Assembly: GCA_007844125.1 (NCBI GenBank)
Contig: CM017567.1
Coordinates: 41,931,130 to 41,995,129, forward strand
Direction of reading: 5' to 3'
Length of the DNA: 64,000 nt
Origin: Sinonovacula constricta
Lineage: Eukaryota; Mollusca; Bivalvia; Cardiida; Solecurtidae
Below are positions 44,915-56,515 of this stretch, one piece after another (the first letter of the stretch is position 1; each line of letters starts with the position of its first letter). Position numbers and translations under genes: made by a program. The notes beneath the pieces were generated by a model. It was given only the letters and a program-made list of their open reading frames with translations, was not told the origin of the DNA and made no database searches.

Positions 44915-44961
44915 TACACATTGAAGGAGTTTGTTTCGAATCTGGTTGACATGGGTTGGGG
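44915..44961 (+). repeat. Right copy of the 46-47 bp direct repeat flanking the Gypsy element
   Basis: Identical to 36313-36358/36359. It continues rightward into TTTTAATTTGCG, presumably the original target sequence. Confidence 0.92.
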
Positions 44962-47900
44962 TTTTAATTTGCGTCAACCCCATTTTGAGCTAAACTTATG
45001 CGTGAAGGATACTGTGTTTAAAATATCGTGATTTGAGCGATTTTGTAACATTACAGAAATTTTACTCGTTTTATAAGACAACCCGCCATTATTATTAAAT
45101 CTTTTGTTTAATACTTAATGTAATTATAATCTCTGTATAAAGTGTACTTAAAACGGGTTGCAAACACATAAATTCTTCTAATTGTATACTAGTACCGCTA
45201 GTTTTGAAATAAACTCATTCAATATATATACATACGGAGTAAATTACATATACACGCCTTGTCGGACTAAGTCGTATGAAGTCTCTATATCACGAATAAA
45301 ACAAACAAAGGCTCCAAGCTAAGCTAAGTTTTAAGTTTATATAGAAAACCAAGACATTGCAAAATAAGTGTGTCCATTCCTGTTTTAACAGGCTTATTCC
45401 AACTTAGACGCCCCGCTCTCTAGAGCGGCACCAATAATATAAATAATATATATAATAATATATTTGTTATAGTTCTTACTTTAAACAAACCATTATAGTA
45501 ACATCTGCACCAATGATATTATTATACCATTATTACATTTGTCAATGAATCAGGTCAGTAAATAAATGAGTAGTCTATTTTAATGCATATCTGCATATCT
45601 ATAGATTCAATTGCTTTGAACAAATGCTATCTGTTAGAAAAGTTCAATATGTGTTTTGACATTTCTGCTCACACGGAAGCACCATAATTCAATCTAATGA
45701 AAAAAAATGAATAAGGCTGACAAAAGTCAAATAGTTGTATGTATACAAACCTTATATGAAAATTTTATTTTTAACTTAAATATTATTTATCACATCTTGA
45801 TAGGAAATAACTAATACAGGTTCAGACTTCTTCGATGATTCATTATTTGCAAAACAGTTCACTATTTTCTCTTGCGTTGTCCGTGATTTATTCCGTCATG
45901 TTATCGCACTGCCATCGTAAGCCATTATGCGGGCAAGAGCAACAATTCCGGTTTGAAATCAGAATAAAATTTTCCTGGCTCCCATGGAGTCTGGACTCAC
46001 TGTCTCTCTTAATTAATCAGACACTGATTAGATTTTATGTGCTTCAATGACTCTCTGGACCGAAAAGAAGAAAAGACGAAGCAAAGCGATTGACGAACAA
46101 TCTTCTCATTTTTTTTTAAAGGAAAACGTTGTATCTTTGTGATACCAGTGGCAGATTAGACAAAAAATGCATGTGTGTAATGAGAGACATTAATGAATAG
46201 TCTCCCCTGAATAATCCCCTAATGCAAGTAGGTCCTTTCATTTGTTTTACTCGGTTTTTATGCTTGTGCTCGATGGGGAGTATGTTGACTTATCTGCCTT
46301 TCTCGCGATACCCAGGTTAACCATTTTCAACAAACACTTCCATTTTCTTCTTCAAATAAAAAGTCTCTACAAGTATTCAAATGGATATGAAGCTTATATT
46401 TATGCAAAAGTAAGAAATTATAAAGTTTTAATTGCAATATCTACAAAAGAACAGGCGATAAAGTCCAAGATTTTCAACTATAAGGACCTACCTACTTTTT
46501 CGAATACCTCGGATATTATCTAACAAGAGAGACAATTTCCATTTCACCAATATACACCATTTTGTTTCAATCCATGACCAAAATAACATTCCATTTATTA
46601 TAAATGTTTCCACATGTGATCCTACATTCTATGCAAATACGCACGAAGCACGTTGGATTGGATTATAAACAGTTTTTAATTAAGTGCATTTTGTGTTAAT
46701 TTACTCCACTATAATGAACGTGATCAATATTATTGTGTTGGTTAAACTGACGGCTTTGTTTTATCAAAATGCTACAAAACACCTATTCTAAAATAACAGA
46801 TTAAACATTGGAACAAACGTTACAACCGTGTCACAAACGTCTGATCATAGAAACTGTTTAACATAGGTTGTTTCTTAAATAAATACTTATACATGTTACT
46901 GGATGCGATCAAAATAAGCTATGTTTAAAATTGAACTCTCAAATATTACGCCCCAGTAATCTGAATCTAAAAATCTCGAGGGCGCTTTATTTTTCCGAAC
47001 ACATGCTCTAGAATTAGACTGAGATGCTGAGATGATACGAATAGCTTTTGTCATTTAATTACCTGGTTCAGAGTCACAGATCGCATTGTGTCCCAAAGCG
47101 TAATTTACCACATATCTATGCGTAGTAGATAATGCTTAGTATATGAAAAACTAATTCTAACAGTGATAGTCCTGCGTGGCATTGTTCATTCATACATCTG
47201 CATTTCATGTATTTCTTCACTACACAATGTAATAACTTAAACGTCTAGTTTATACAGATTACACTATTAATGTTTACATTTTTAGCATGCCTGGACACAA
47301 TTGACTCGTCTTGTCTGCTTCGACTTACATATTTGTTAAGTACACGTGCTACTTATTCCCAGACATTACGACTGACCGCGAGTAGTCAAGGTCATGCTGG
47401 AAACACCGCTCAAAAATAAAATTGAAATAAAAACTAGAACTTTTATCTTTTGGTTAATATTCCAATTTACGGCAGTGCCGTCATAGCTGTTGCCTTTAAA
47501 ATTTGATTTTTCTAACTATGTTACGGTCTTGTTTAAAGGTTGTGTATGTGTGGACCAACTTGTTAGTGTCTTACTTCCCTGGGCTTGTTTCATTTGTTAT
47601 GTAATGTAATAATTATCCTGGTTTTAATGACAACGGTTTTTGAATGCAGTTGGCAGCTTGATTTGAGTGCAAGTTATATTGGAAAATAAAGACATCATAT
47701 TTTTAAAACCAATTGTTGAAGTTCTTGGTCCTTACGAACACTTTCTACTTCATTAGGTTATTCCAATAAATATCAAGGGCTAGACCTCATTATGCTGAGA
47801 TTAGACTAAATGTCAATATATATACCACTACTTTTACATGTATAATTGAACTTCGTTTGGCATTCTTAATGCAACGTTATCTAATTATCACACTTCTGTT

Positions 47901-48276
47901 TTCAAATCAAATGTGATGCCGTCAGTTTTAAAAGGATTGATTACTGATATGACACGAAAACGTAAGGTTGTATTGTTACATTTTTAAAAGTCATACATAG
48001 CTCTTTGCCTTTGTGAGGGACTTTGTATGAAATTAAAAGCACTATTAAAGGCCAATCTTTTTTCAACATAATTTATTATCCCGATGAGTTTTCGATGCAT
48101 GATTCAAACTTCAACACGATTCTTTCATTGACTATGTCAAATATCTCAGTAGGAAGTCTTAAATATATATCATATATCCAAACGTGACCTTTGTGTGTTT
48201 TCACAGTAAGTTGATTGAGATGAAAGTTAGGTTGCACGCAAACTTTTAAGGAATTATTTTTTCTATGGTTTGTTTG
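44962..48276. other. AT-rich intergenic; small GC hairpin and a low-copy repeat
   Basis: No gene. A hairpin with arms near CCGCTCT/AGAGCGG stands out at about 45413-45428 in AT-rich DNA. 47284-47420 is homologous to the minus strand of 17560-17790 but has stops in the corresponding frame. Otherwise nothing recognised. Confidence 0.5.
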
Positions 48277-48345
48277 TTTATCATTTATTTATTTATTTAT
48301 TTATTTATTTATCTATCTATTTATTCATTTATTTTCAATTTTTTA
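48277..48345. repeat. (TTTA)n-like microsatellite
   Basis: TTTATTTATTTA with CTAT interruptions over about 65 bp. Confidence 0.9.
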
Positions 48346-48699
48346 TCAACTGCTGACGGTTATATGCTAATCAGGTGACATATTACGAAAGCTGTCTTTG
48401 TCTTAAAAGGTATCTTGCCAAAGTCTGCACAGTGAGCATTACACTAATCCAATTTAACAGAACATCAAAGAATTGTGCATCAAAAGGCTTCAATAAAAAG
48501 AAAATTGCATTATGGGTCTTATTTGCTTCTACAGAAAGCCAGTTAAGATGGCAAGTTCCTATCCTTTGACTTGTATCCTTTTCTTTTCTTTTCAAATAAT
48601 TGTTAACTTATCATGACATTTATTTTTGGCCTTTATTTAAGGTATGAGCACCTTAATGCACTATCATTTGAGGTAAGTGCACCTGAATGCGCTATCCAA

Positions 48700-49257
48700 A
48701 ACTTCACGATTTTGCTGCAAGGTCATGCTGTGACCTTGACCTTCAAGGTAGCGACCCAAATGTTGTGCGCGACACGTCATCTCAATATGGTGATTATTTC
48801 TGTGAAATAGTTGTAAAATCCGACTTCAAATAACAAAGTTATAGGGCGAACACGATTTTGATGCAAGGTCATGCTGTGACCTTGACCTTCAAGGTAGCGA
48901 CCCAAATCTTGCTCGCGACACGTCATCTCAATATGGTGATCATTTCTGTGAAATAGTTTTAAAATCCGACTTCAAATAACGAAGTTGTGGGCCTGACTCG
49001 ATTTTGCTTCAAGGTCATGATGTGACCTTGACCTTCAAGGTAGCGATCCAAATGTTGCGCGTGCATATTGTACACATTGCTACCTATTAACATACCAAGT
49101 TTCATGCGCCTAGCTTTAATAGTTTTTAAGTTATCAAAGAATCCAGATTTTTAGCGGACAGACAGACAGATTGACGGACTGACTGACTGACGGGCGGACT
49201 GACGGACGGAGGGTAAACCTATAGTCCCCTCCGGTGTGAACCGGTAGGGGACTAAAA
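48700..49257. mobile_element. Interspersed element with three AGGTCA-rich 146-bp units and terminal hairpin
   Basis: Three direct units start at 48719, 48865 and 49011 (146 bp apart), each with AAGGTCATGNTGTGACCTTG then ACCTTCAAGGTAGCGA. The right end has a GACGGACT-type run and a hairpin, TAGTCCCCTCCGGT (49222-49235) against ACCGGTAGGGGACTA (49240-49254). No coding sequence. The tail hairpin and unit style mark a widespread non-autonomous repeat. The class is uncertain. Confidence 0.7.
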
Positions 49258-50040
49258 ATAACGGCATCATAAGATCCTCGGTGGGATTCGTGAGAACGCC
49301 TGATCATAAGAATTATTTTGCATGATGACTGCAATCACTGACGAAAAGAACATTCCGCAAAAGGAGGCTATGATATTTTAGACCTAACAGACATTTAAGT
49401 ATCCCTCTTTTGAAAAGTTAGTGTTTGCCTTCTTTAAGGTAAAAAAGTTATTTTACATCCAACCTACCATAATACTGATACTACCGATTGATAAATCGGA
49501 GAAGAAAATGATCATATCTATGACCCTAACATTTCAAATTTACAAAAACTCCTGTATGATAAACATTTACCTTATATCAAAGTCCGAACACACATTAATA
49601 CAAAATAAATAAGTTGACAGCATACGCTAGATAATAGTTCATTGGTGAATATTAGCCCTACGAAGACAGTGTAATCATATGACTCTATCCAGTGTTGACT
49701 TGATCGCCTCTCGTGGTGCGGACATATGAGATTGACAAAATTTAGCATTTATATCGAAACATTCAAAATACCATGGTTATCAATGTTGAATGTTTTATAT
49801 TCCTATTCCTTCTATGTCTTCCAGATAAAAACATGGTGATGAAATGCCAAGGTTTAACAAGATGCTACAGATATTGCATATAGCTTCTGTTTATGAATGT
49901 TATTCGTCCTTTCTTTCAATACGAGAGCATTGAATTCCATGTCAGTAAGATGAAGTCGAGACTTTAAAAAACCTAATATACCAGTTATTACAGGTCCAGT
50001 TTCGTTATACGATTTTAACAAGAACATTGATTTTTCAAAC
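49258..50040. other. AT-rich intergenic, nothing recognised
   Basis: No gene or element boundary seen. Confidence 0.5.
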
Positions 50041-50074
50041 CTTGGTGAGAAATTTAAAGAGACAGTAGTAAAAA

Positions 50075-50160
50075 ACGAAATCGTCACACGTGTGAAAAAT
50101 TCGTACGAGTTCTTTACATACGTGTGAAAATTTCGTACGAAAATGGCCAAAAATGTGCTG
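50075..50160. repeat. TTTCGTACGAAA / CACACGTGTG palindromic cluster, left
   Basis: Contains TCACACGTGTGAAAAATTCG and TACGTGTGAAAATTTCGTAC, a mixture of overlapping palindromes. The same words recur densely at 53625-53795. Confidence 0.7.
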
Positions 50161-50554
50161 TGAAAATTCCGAGACCTATTTTCTAACCACCACTAGGTAT
50201 CAACGAATTTTTCACATAATTATGTGACACATTCCTACGTCTTGCACACATGACTATGTTATGAAGTTAAATCCTGAAAAATATAATTATTACTGTTAGC
50301 TCTTATGGATTTACATGATTTCTCAGCATTTGAAAATATCTCTAGCTCCTCGGTATCTTGCATTTTTGATGCATGGAATCGCTCCTTTGCTCGGGAAAGC
50401 ATAATTGAAACAAGATGCAACAAAAAAGGACTTAAAAGTGGTATTGCATTATATAGGAAGTTAGTATAGATATTTTCATACTTCAGACATAGGTAGATGC
50501 AATATTATTTTGTAAAATGAGAAATTGTAAGAATGTAATCTTGACGTAATCTTA

Positions 50555-50790
50555 ATTTTCGTCAAGCAAACGTCACGCGACGAATCGCAGTGTTGCGTGT
50601 TGTATTGTAAAGTGACGATGTTGTATTGCAATTAAGCAATATCGTATCGCGTTATTACATGTCGTGCGCTGGGCGACGCACGGCAATGCGATACGACATT
50701 GCGACATTTTCCGAATTTCGTATCGGATTGTCATGCGCTGTATCGCCATGTTGCGATGTCTTATCGCACTTCCGCTGTCGCTAGTCGCAT
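50555..50790. repeat. CpG-rich block with degenerate internal repeats
   Basis: In AT-rich surroundings this 235-bp block is dense in CG dinucleotides and in words such as TATCGCA, TGCGATACGACATTGCGA and TGTCGTGCGC. The words recur in both orientations and suggest a decayed tandem or inverted array. Not coding. Confidence 0.55.
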
Positions 50791-50984
50791 ATATGGTATT
50801 TACGGAGAGATGTCGTTTTAGAATTTATTAAGTGGTTGTATTTCAATATTATGTGAGTGTGCGTTACTTTCTAATACATCTTGGTAAAAATAGTGGTGTC
50901 ATTCAAGAAATCAGAAAAGTAATAATAGACTCCAAGTGGGCGAACGCTTGGTCAAGGCTCCGCGCAACTGGAATCTGCTGGTAC

Positions 50985-51815
50985 AAGATTATTGATATAT
51001 ACTATTCTAAGAGGTAAATTTCACGCATTTGCAGTCAGAATGCTGAACATTCTCTGATGAAAACTATGTTATATTATGGACCAAGTAATTTGCAGTTAGA
51101 ATGCTGAACATATCTGATGAAAATATGTTATATTATGGACGAAGTACATTTTGCCATATATCAATATTTGATATATCAGAATATTATTTTGTTTGAACTA
51201 AAAACGTTTCCTTTGGTAAAAATCGTTAAAAACTTCACTTATTTTGTTTTAGTAAACATTGGACGAGGCGTTATAAAGATAAGGCTCTGACTGGTTCCGT
51301 CAGCTGGTACGAGATTTATATTGATATATACTATTCTAGGAGGTAAATTTCACGCATTTGCAGTTAGAATGCTGAACATTCAGTGATGAAAATATGTTAT
51401 TTTAATGGCCAAGTTATTTGAAGTTAGAATGCTGAACATTTTCTGATGAAAATATGTTATATTGTGGACCAAGTAATTTGCAGTTAGAATGCTGAACATT
51501 TTCTGATGAAAATATGTTCTATTGTGGACCAAGTAATTTGCAGTTAGAATGCTGAACATTTTCTGATAAAAATATGTTATATTGTGGACCAAGTAATTTG
51601 CAGTTAGAATGCTGAACATTTTCTGATGAAAATATGTTATATTATGGACCAAGTATATTTTGCCATATATCAATATTTGATATATGATAATATTTGTTTG
51701 AAATTAAAAACGTTTCCTTTGGTAAAAATCGTTAAAAAGTTCACTTATTATTTTGTTTTAGTAAACATTGGACGAGGCGTTATAAAGATAACGCTCTGAC
51801 TGGTTCCGTCTTTTT
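50985..51815 (+). repeat. Two-tier tandem repeat: two large units with internal ~60-bp units
   Basis: The ~60-bp unit (TTTGCAGTTAGAATGCTGAACATT then GATGAAAATATGTTA, GGACCAAGTA) occurs about twice at 51030-51150 and about five times at 51355-51655. Each group is preceded by TTGATATATACTATTCTA and followed by the same ~150-bp block (CATATATCAATATTTGATAT, AAAAACGTTTCC, GTAAACATTGGACGAGGCG, CTCTGACTGGTTCCGTC). So a larger unit is duplicated, with different inner copy numbers. Confidence 0.9.
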
Positions 51816-51867
51816 GTGATTTGTAAAAATAACATGTCTTTTAATTATCTGTGTTTCAAATTCATCT

Positions 51868-53000
51868 TTAGCTCGGCTGTTTCGAAAAAAAGTCGAGGTT
51901 TTGTTATAGCCCCCTCGTTGTCGTCGTTGTCGTCGTCTTTGTCGTGCAAAAACTTTGACATTTTCCAATATCTCTGGTGTTATCCCATGTATCATTTTCA
52001 AACTTGGAACACTTCCTGAATTTGTTAGACAATTTACGTAACTCTTTCATGGTTATTCTCTGAATTATGCCCCTTTTATCTTAGAACATTCTTTAAAAGG
52101 TACAATATAGAGGTTTAGATTTTTAAGTGTAACGTGTCCGTGTGAAGATTTCAACACTAATTCAATAAGCGCTAATCAACGCATCGTTGAACAATCCCGA
52201 TATCTGCACGGCACAAGTTACGAAGGGTTTCAAATTTGCAATTTCACAAGTAAAATAGCGATTTTGCTACTTGTTGAAAACCAATAACGTGTGGTTATAG
52301 CGAGAGTTATTGCATCGTGGGAAAATGCTACAAGTACACGTAGATGTTACACGTAAAAATCTTAACCTCTATATTAGCTCTGCTATTTTTCGATGCATTG
52401 CCTCAAAACTTGGAACACGCTTTAATGATGACAACATGCAATTGTGTGGAAAATTACATACATAACTCCATCATGATTATTGAATTTTGCTCTTTTTAGC
52501 TCTACTATTCTAAGAATATGAAGAGCTGTTACAGTCACCCGTGCGTCGGCACACACGTCCGGTTAAAGTTTTGGGATAAAGATATATCTCTGAAACTACT
52601 TAAGATATTCAATTAATGGAAGTCGCACATGGTTTCGGGTCCCATACCTTTTGGTTGGATTTTAACAGAATTATGCACCGTAATGTACTTAGAAAAAAAC
52701 CTTAACCTTGGTTAAAGTTTTTTTTTTTAATTAAGTCATATCTCTGAAACTATTGAAGAAATTCAATTGAAAGTTCACACATGGCTCCTTGGTCATTATG
52801 TAAGATTACTAATTAAGTCCCAAAACTTTTGGTTGGATTTAAACAGATTTATTCCCCTTAATGTACTTAGTAAAATCTTAAACCTAGGTTTTAAAGTTTT
52901 TGGAATGAAGTCATATCTCGGAAACTGCTAAAGATTTTCATTTGAAAGTTCACACATGTCTTCTATATCACAAAACATAAAAACATGTAATTTATTTCGA
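51868..53000. mobile_element. Composite non-autonomous element with ~170-bp internal repeats
   Basis: Left end TTTAGCTCGGCTGTTTCG, followed by GTCGAGG and a (GTCGTC)n run at about 51910-51945. At 52540-52960 there are three diverged direct units sharing TTAAAGTTTT, ATATCTCTGAAACTA, TTTTGGTTGGATTT and AATGTACTTAG. No intact gene. The Arg-rich frame on the minus strand at 51780-52001 comes from the GTC run. Confidence 0.6.
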
Positions 53001-53066
53001 TCACCAGTTTGTTGACGTCAGCGTTGACTAACGTTAATGAAATAGTCAAATAACTTCGAAATTATC

Positions 53067-53367
53067 AGGCAGCGTGCACTGCCGACGGTGTGGCTTGTAC
53101 ATTCTACTCTAGGCAGCGTGCACTGCCGCCGGTGATGCTCGTACATTCAACTCTAGGCGGCGTGCACTGTCGCCGTTGGTGCTCGTTCCTTCTACTCTTG
53201 GCAGCGTGCACTGCCGCAGGTGATGTTCGTACAATCTACTTTTAGCAGCGTGCACTGCCACCGGTAGTGCTCTTACCTTTTACTCTAGGCAGCGTGCACT
53301 GCCGCCGGCGGTGCTCTTACATTCTACTCTAGGCAGCGTGCACTGCCGCCGGTAGTACTCGACCTCG
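53067..53367 (+). repeat. 44-bp GC-rich minisatellite, seven units
   Basis: Seven units, each starting GGCAGCGTGCACTGCCGCCGG (with variants) and ending near ACATTCTACTCTA. The unit core GGCAGCGTGCACTGCC is itself an inverted repeat around GTGCAC, so each unit could form a hairpin. Strong contrast with the AT-rich flanks. Confidence 0.93.
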
Positions 53368-53624
53368 CGTTCCTCCGATAACAAGGCACTCGTCATGACG
53401 CTATCGTATCATCATTGTTTTGGCTATAAGAGGAATAACTCAGATTCATTACTGAATCAAAACATCCTGAAGAAATTCTCCTGATACGCAAAAAGGTCCT
53501 AGTGATTTTCATTGGGCGGGTGCGTGCGTGTGTTTGATAGATCCTTTGATATACGTACCTTTGTTCAAAAAAAATATGTGAATTTTCCGTTGGACAATAT
53601 TTTGTCAAATCATTTTTCTACTTT

Positions 53625-53795
53625 TTTTGTCATGTGAAAATTTCGTACCTGTTTTAGGGGGGTCTAAGGTTCCATACGAAATTTTCACAAATATGTGAAA
53701 TTTTCGTACGAAATTTTCACACGTATGTGAGGAATTCGTACGAATTTTTCACACGTGTGACGAATTCGTTTGTGTGAAAATTTCGGTTCAACATA
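53625..53795. repeat. TTTCGTACGAAA / CACACGTGTG palindromic cluster, right
   Basis: Alternating TGTGAAAATTTCGTACGAAA-type words in both orientations, with CACACGTGTG at about 53750. Shares words with 50075-50160, 3.5 kb away. Confidence 0.75.
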
Positions 53796-55359
53796 GCGCA
53801 CCCAATCAATGGGGAATGCTAAGCAGTAGAAATATACATTTTGGGAAAAATTTACATCGGTCAATTGGATTTTAAACATTGTTTGATGTTATAAATAGAA
53901 ATATAAAAGGTTCCTTATTTTTTTTATCCCAAAACCATTATAATGTTTATTTAAGGAAACTTCAGACAGAACTGACTCGCTTTTTACAATGTGGTATTAT
54001 ACAGATTGCACCATGCGATTCACGTGACAAATTTATTTATTAGTCCAAAGAGAGACAGTCTTGTACGAATTTTCCTCAATTTATAAGCTATCAATAGATA
54101 AGCAATAAATAAGCATCATTTTAACATGGAATTTCGTTTGGGGATATCTGCTATTGTGGAAAACATGGTTCATGGTATTATCCAGTGCTTACCCTGTCTG
54201 TTCTCACTATCAGGTCGAAAATATGTTAGGATTTATTTGTATGGCCTAAAATAGTTAACGGCACTGGCAATAGGTTATATATGTAGTCGTACAATATAGA
54301 CATATTTAGTGCCAGCTCTAACACGACGACTGACATCTTTAAATTACTTGCATTGTGTGTTGTAAGAACGCATTTGGAGATACGGGGCTTTTCTATGGGC
54401 CATTGATGTAACGTCGAAGCAAATAGCAATGCCATTGTTTCAAGTGGTCTGTAAATTGGTAAATTCTTAACCTCATAGTTAAGTTGAGACGAGATTTGTT
54501 TGCACATTGCTTGCAACGAAATGTAATGCCTCTTCATTAATTCATTCTAAGATGTAAACGGATGTTTGCGAAACATTACGTTTTCTTCTTGATAACATTT
54601 TCATAAAATGTATTGGCACCGTATAAAGACATGGAATTGGTATTCTTATGTCTTCTCTCCATAATCTATTTGATTTACTCTACCAAACTTTTTTAAACAA
54701 AACACTTGGAATTTAAAAGCAGCAATTCTAATATTTTAGAAGACAGCAATTTTATGCATTATCTAAACGGTGATTTCTTTGCTTCCTACATATTTCCCGT
54801 AGGACCGGGTTTGCACGAATATCCACGTATTTTGAAGATTTCAGTGCCTGGAATAGGTTTATAACTGGCTAATAATTACAATGGGCCTTAGATTTTTTTA
54901 TGTTGACATGAACACATTTTGGCATCCACGGCAGAAATGATTCGCACACGAGCTAGAATGAGCACAAAGGTCCGCTAATCTAAATTAGTATTTATACCAT
55001 AACAGCGAAACAGCAATGTTTCGAGGAAAACTGCATAATTCTATATTCGAATTACACTATTACATGAATTTAATGTTTAAACGCACTGTCCGATACCAGA
55101 CTGCCGTGCCAATTGAGATCAAAACAAGAATATTGGCAGTTCTCGACAGCAGTCTTACCAACTAGAGGCAATCTAGGGGTTCACAAACTTTTCGGAATTT
55201 TGTACAAAGCTTATCAGAAAATGTATTGACGATGGTTATAATCCGAAAATTTTCGATGCTTGACACGATGACAATGCAAGTCGTTCACGAAAACAGTGAT
55301 TTGAAGCGTTAGTTTTGGACAGTCGCCGTTGGAAATTTGTCTTCGTCTCTCCATATAAA
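53796..55359. other. AT-rich intergenic, nothing recognised
   Basis: No gene or element end seen. Short frames (for example a 103-codon minus frame at 54226-54537) show no known domain. Confidence 0.5.
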
Positions 55360-55367
55360 CTCAATAT

Positions 55368-56507
55368 TAGGGATGTCAAAGGATACTAAATTTGGTATCC
55401 GGATATCCGTCGAACGATCCGAACGGATATCCGGATATCCGGATATAAATCTTAGTTAATTCTGATGTTGCAGTCGGATGTGTGCGGGGTTACTAACGTT
55501 TTCATTGACATAATTAAATCGTCATTTCAATGGAAATAATTAAATCAACATTTCCATAGGCATAGGCACTTCATCATTTTAATAATTAATGAAATACGAA
55601 CGATAAAAAACATTTGTTATTTTCAATAAACAATAAAATGAATAAATCAAGCATATATCTGATCAAAGAAAACATGCGAACATGCGAAGCACATTTATTT
55701 GTAAACGTTATAAATTATTAAATACCCAATTTTTCCAGCAGCTAACAATCTTTACGAAAATGTAACAAAAATAAAGAAGCACATGATGAAACGAGCATAT
55801 ATGTAATGTTTGTGTTATATTAAGTAAGTCACATCAACTTGCAGTTGTTCAGTCTTCCTCTGGAACAGTGGCACGATTCTTAATGGGAAGATTATCCCAT
55901 CGATTCATTTAAACATTCCAAACGGACTTAATTAAACATGAGTAACGGATCTTTGCCGACAAACCTGTTAATTGTCAACATAATTGTAGCTCTCTCAATT
56001 CCTAATAAAGCCGAACAAACGAAATTAAAGATAACAATCCTTAATGAACATGGATAAGTAATAGCTTCAAACAATGGCTGTTAATTGGCAAATTATTTTA
56101 ATAAGCTTTAGCACATTTCTAAAACTGTGAAGTTCATCAACAAAATTTAAGATAGTATTTGCTAAACAAAATGGATCAGTAGAAGCTTCAAACGTTGGCG
56201 GTTAATTAACATGTTATTATACATTCTATTTAGCTTTAGCTTTAGCACATTTCTAAAACTGTGAAGCCAAATATACGATACTGCGTGTCAACACATGTCA
56301 CCACCTGTCGATAATCCGTTACACCTGCGTATGCGTGAATGCACACTTGCATGACAACAGAAAGATAACTTAGTAAAATGGCCAAAACATTTAATTAAAT
56401 GTTTTAAATTTTACATTTTTAAGCGAATATCCGAATACCAAAGTCGATCCGAATATCCGATGATTCGAACGGATATCCGAATATCCGGATATCCGTTGAC
56501 ATCCCTA
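55368..56507. mobile_element. hAT-type MITE, 1140 bp, with 8-bp target duplication
   Basis: Ends TAGGGATGTCAA at the left and TTGACATCCCTA at the right. CTCAATAT is duplicated directly outside both ends (55360-55367 and 56508-56515), the 8-bp signature of hAT elements. Both terminal zones are rich in GGATATCC/ATCCGAAT palindromic words. An internal ~130-bp segment (AGCTTCAAAC, GGCNGTTAATT, TTTAGCACATTTCTAAAACT) occurs twice. No transposase. Confidence 0.92.
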
Positions 56508-56515
56508 CTCAATAT

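Noticed and set aside
45413..45428. Isolated GC hairpin considered as a terminator or element end
   Set aside because: No partner end, duplication or nearby gene. A single hairpin is not enough.
49222..49254. Helitron 3' end suggested by a hairpin near CTAA
   Set aside because: CTAA lies within the stem instead of some 10 bases after it, and no TC start or A|T insertion site could be shown.
51780..52001. Minus-strand frame starting MKMIHGITPEILE, considered as a LINE reverse-transcriptase fragment
   Set aside because: The following Arg-rich run comes from a (GTCGTC)n tract inside a non-autonomous element, and the match to LINE proteins is limited to a few residues.
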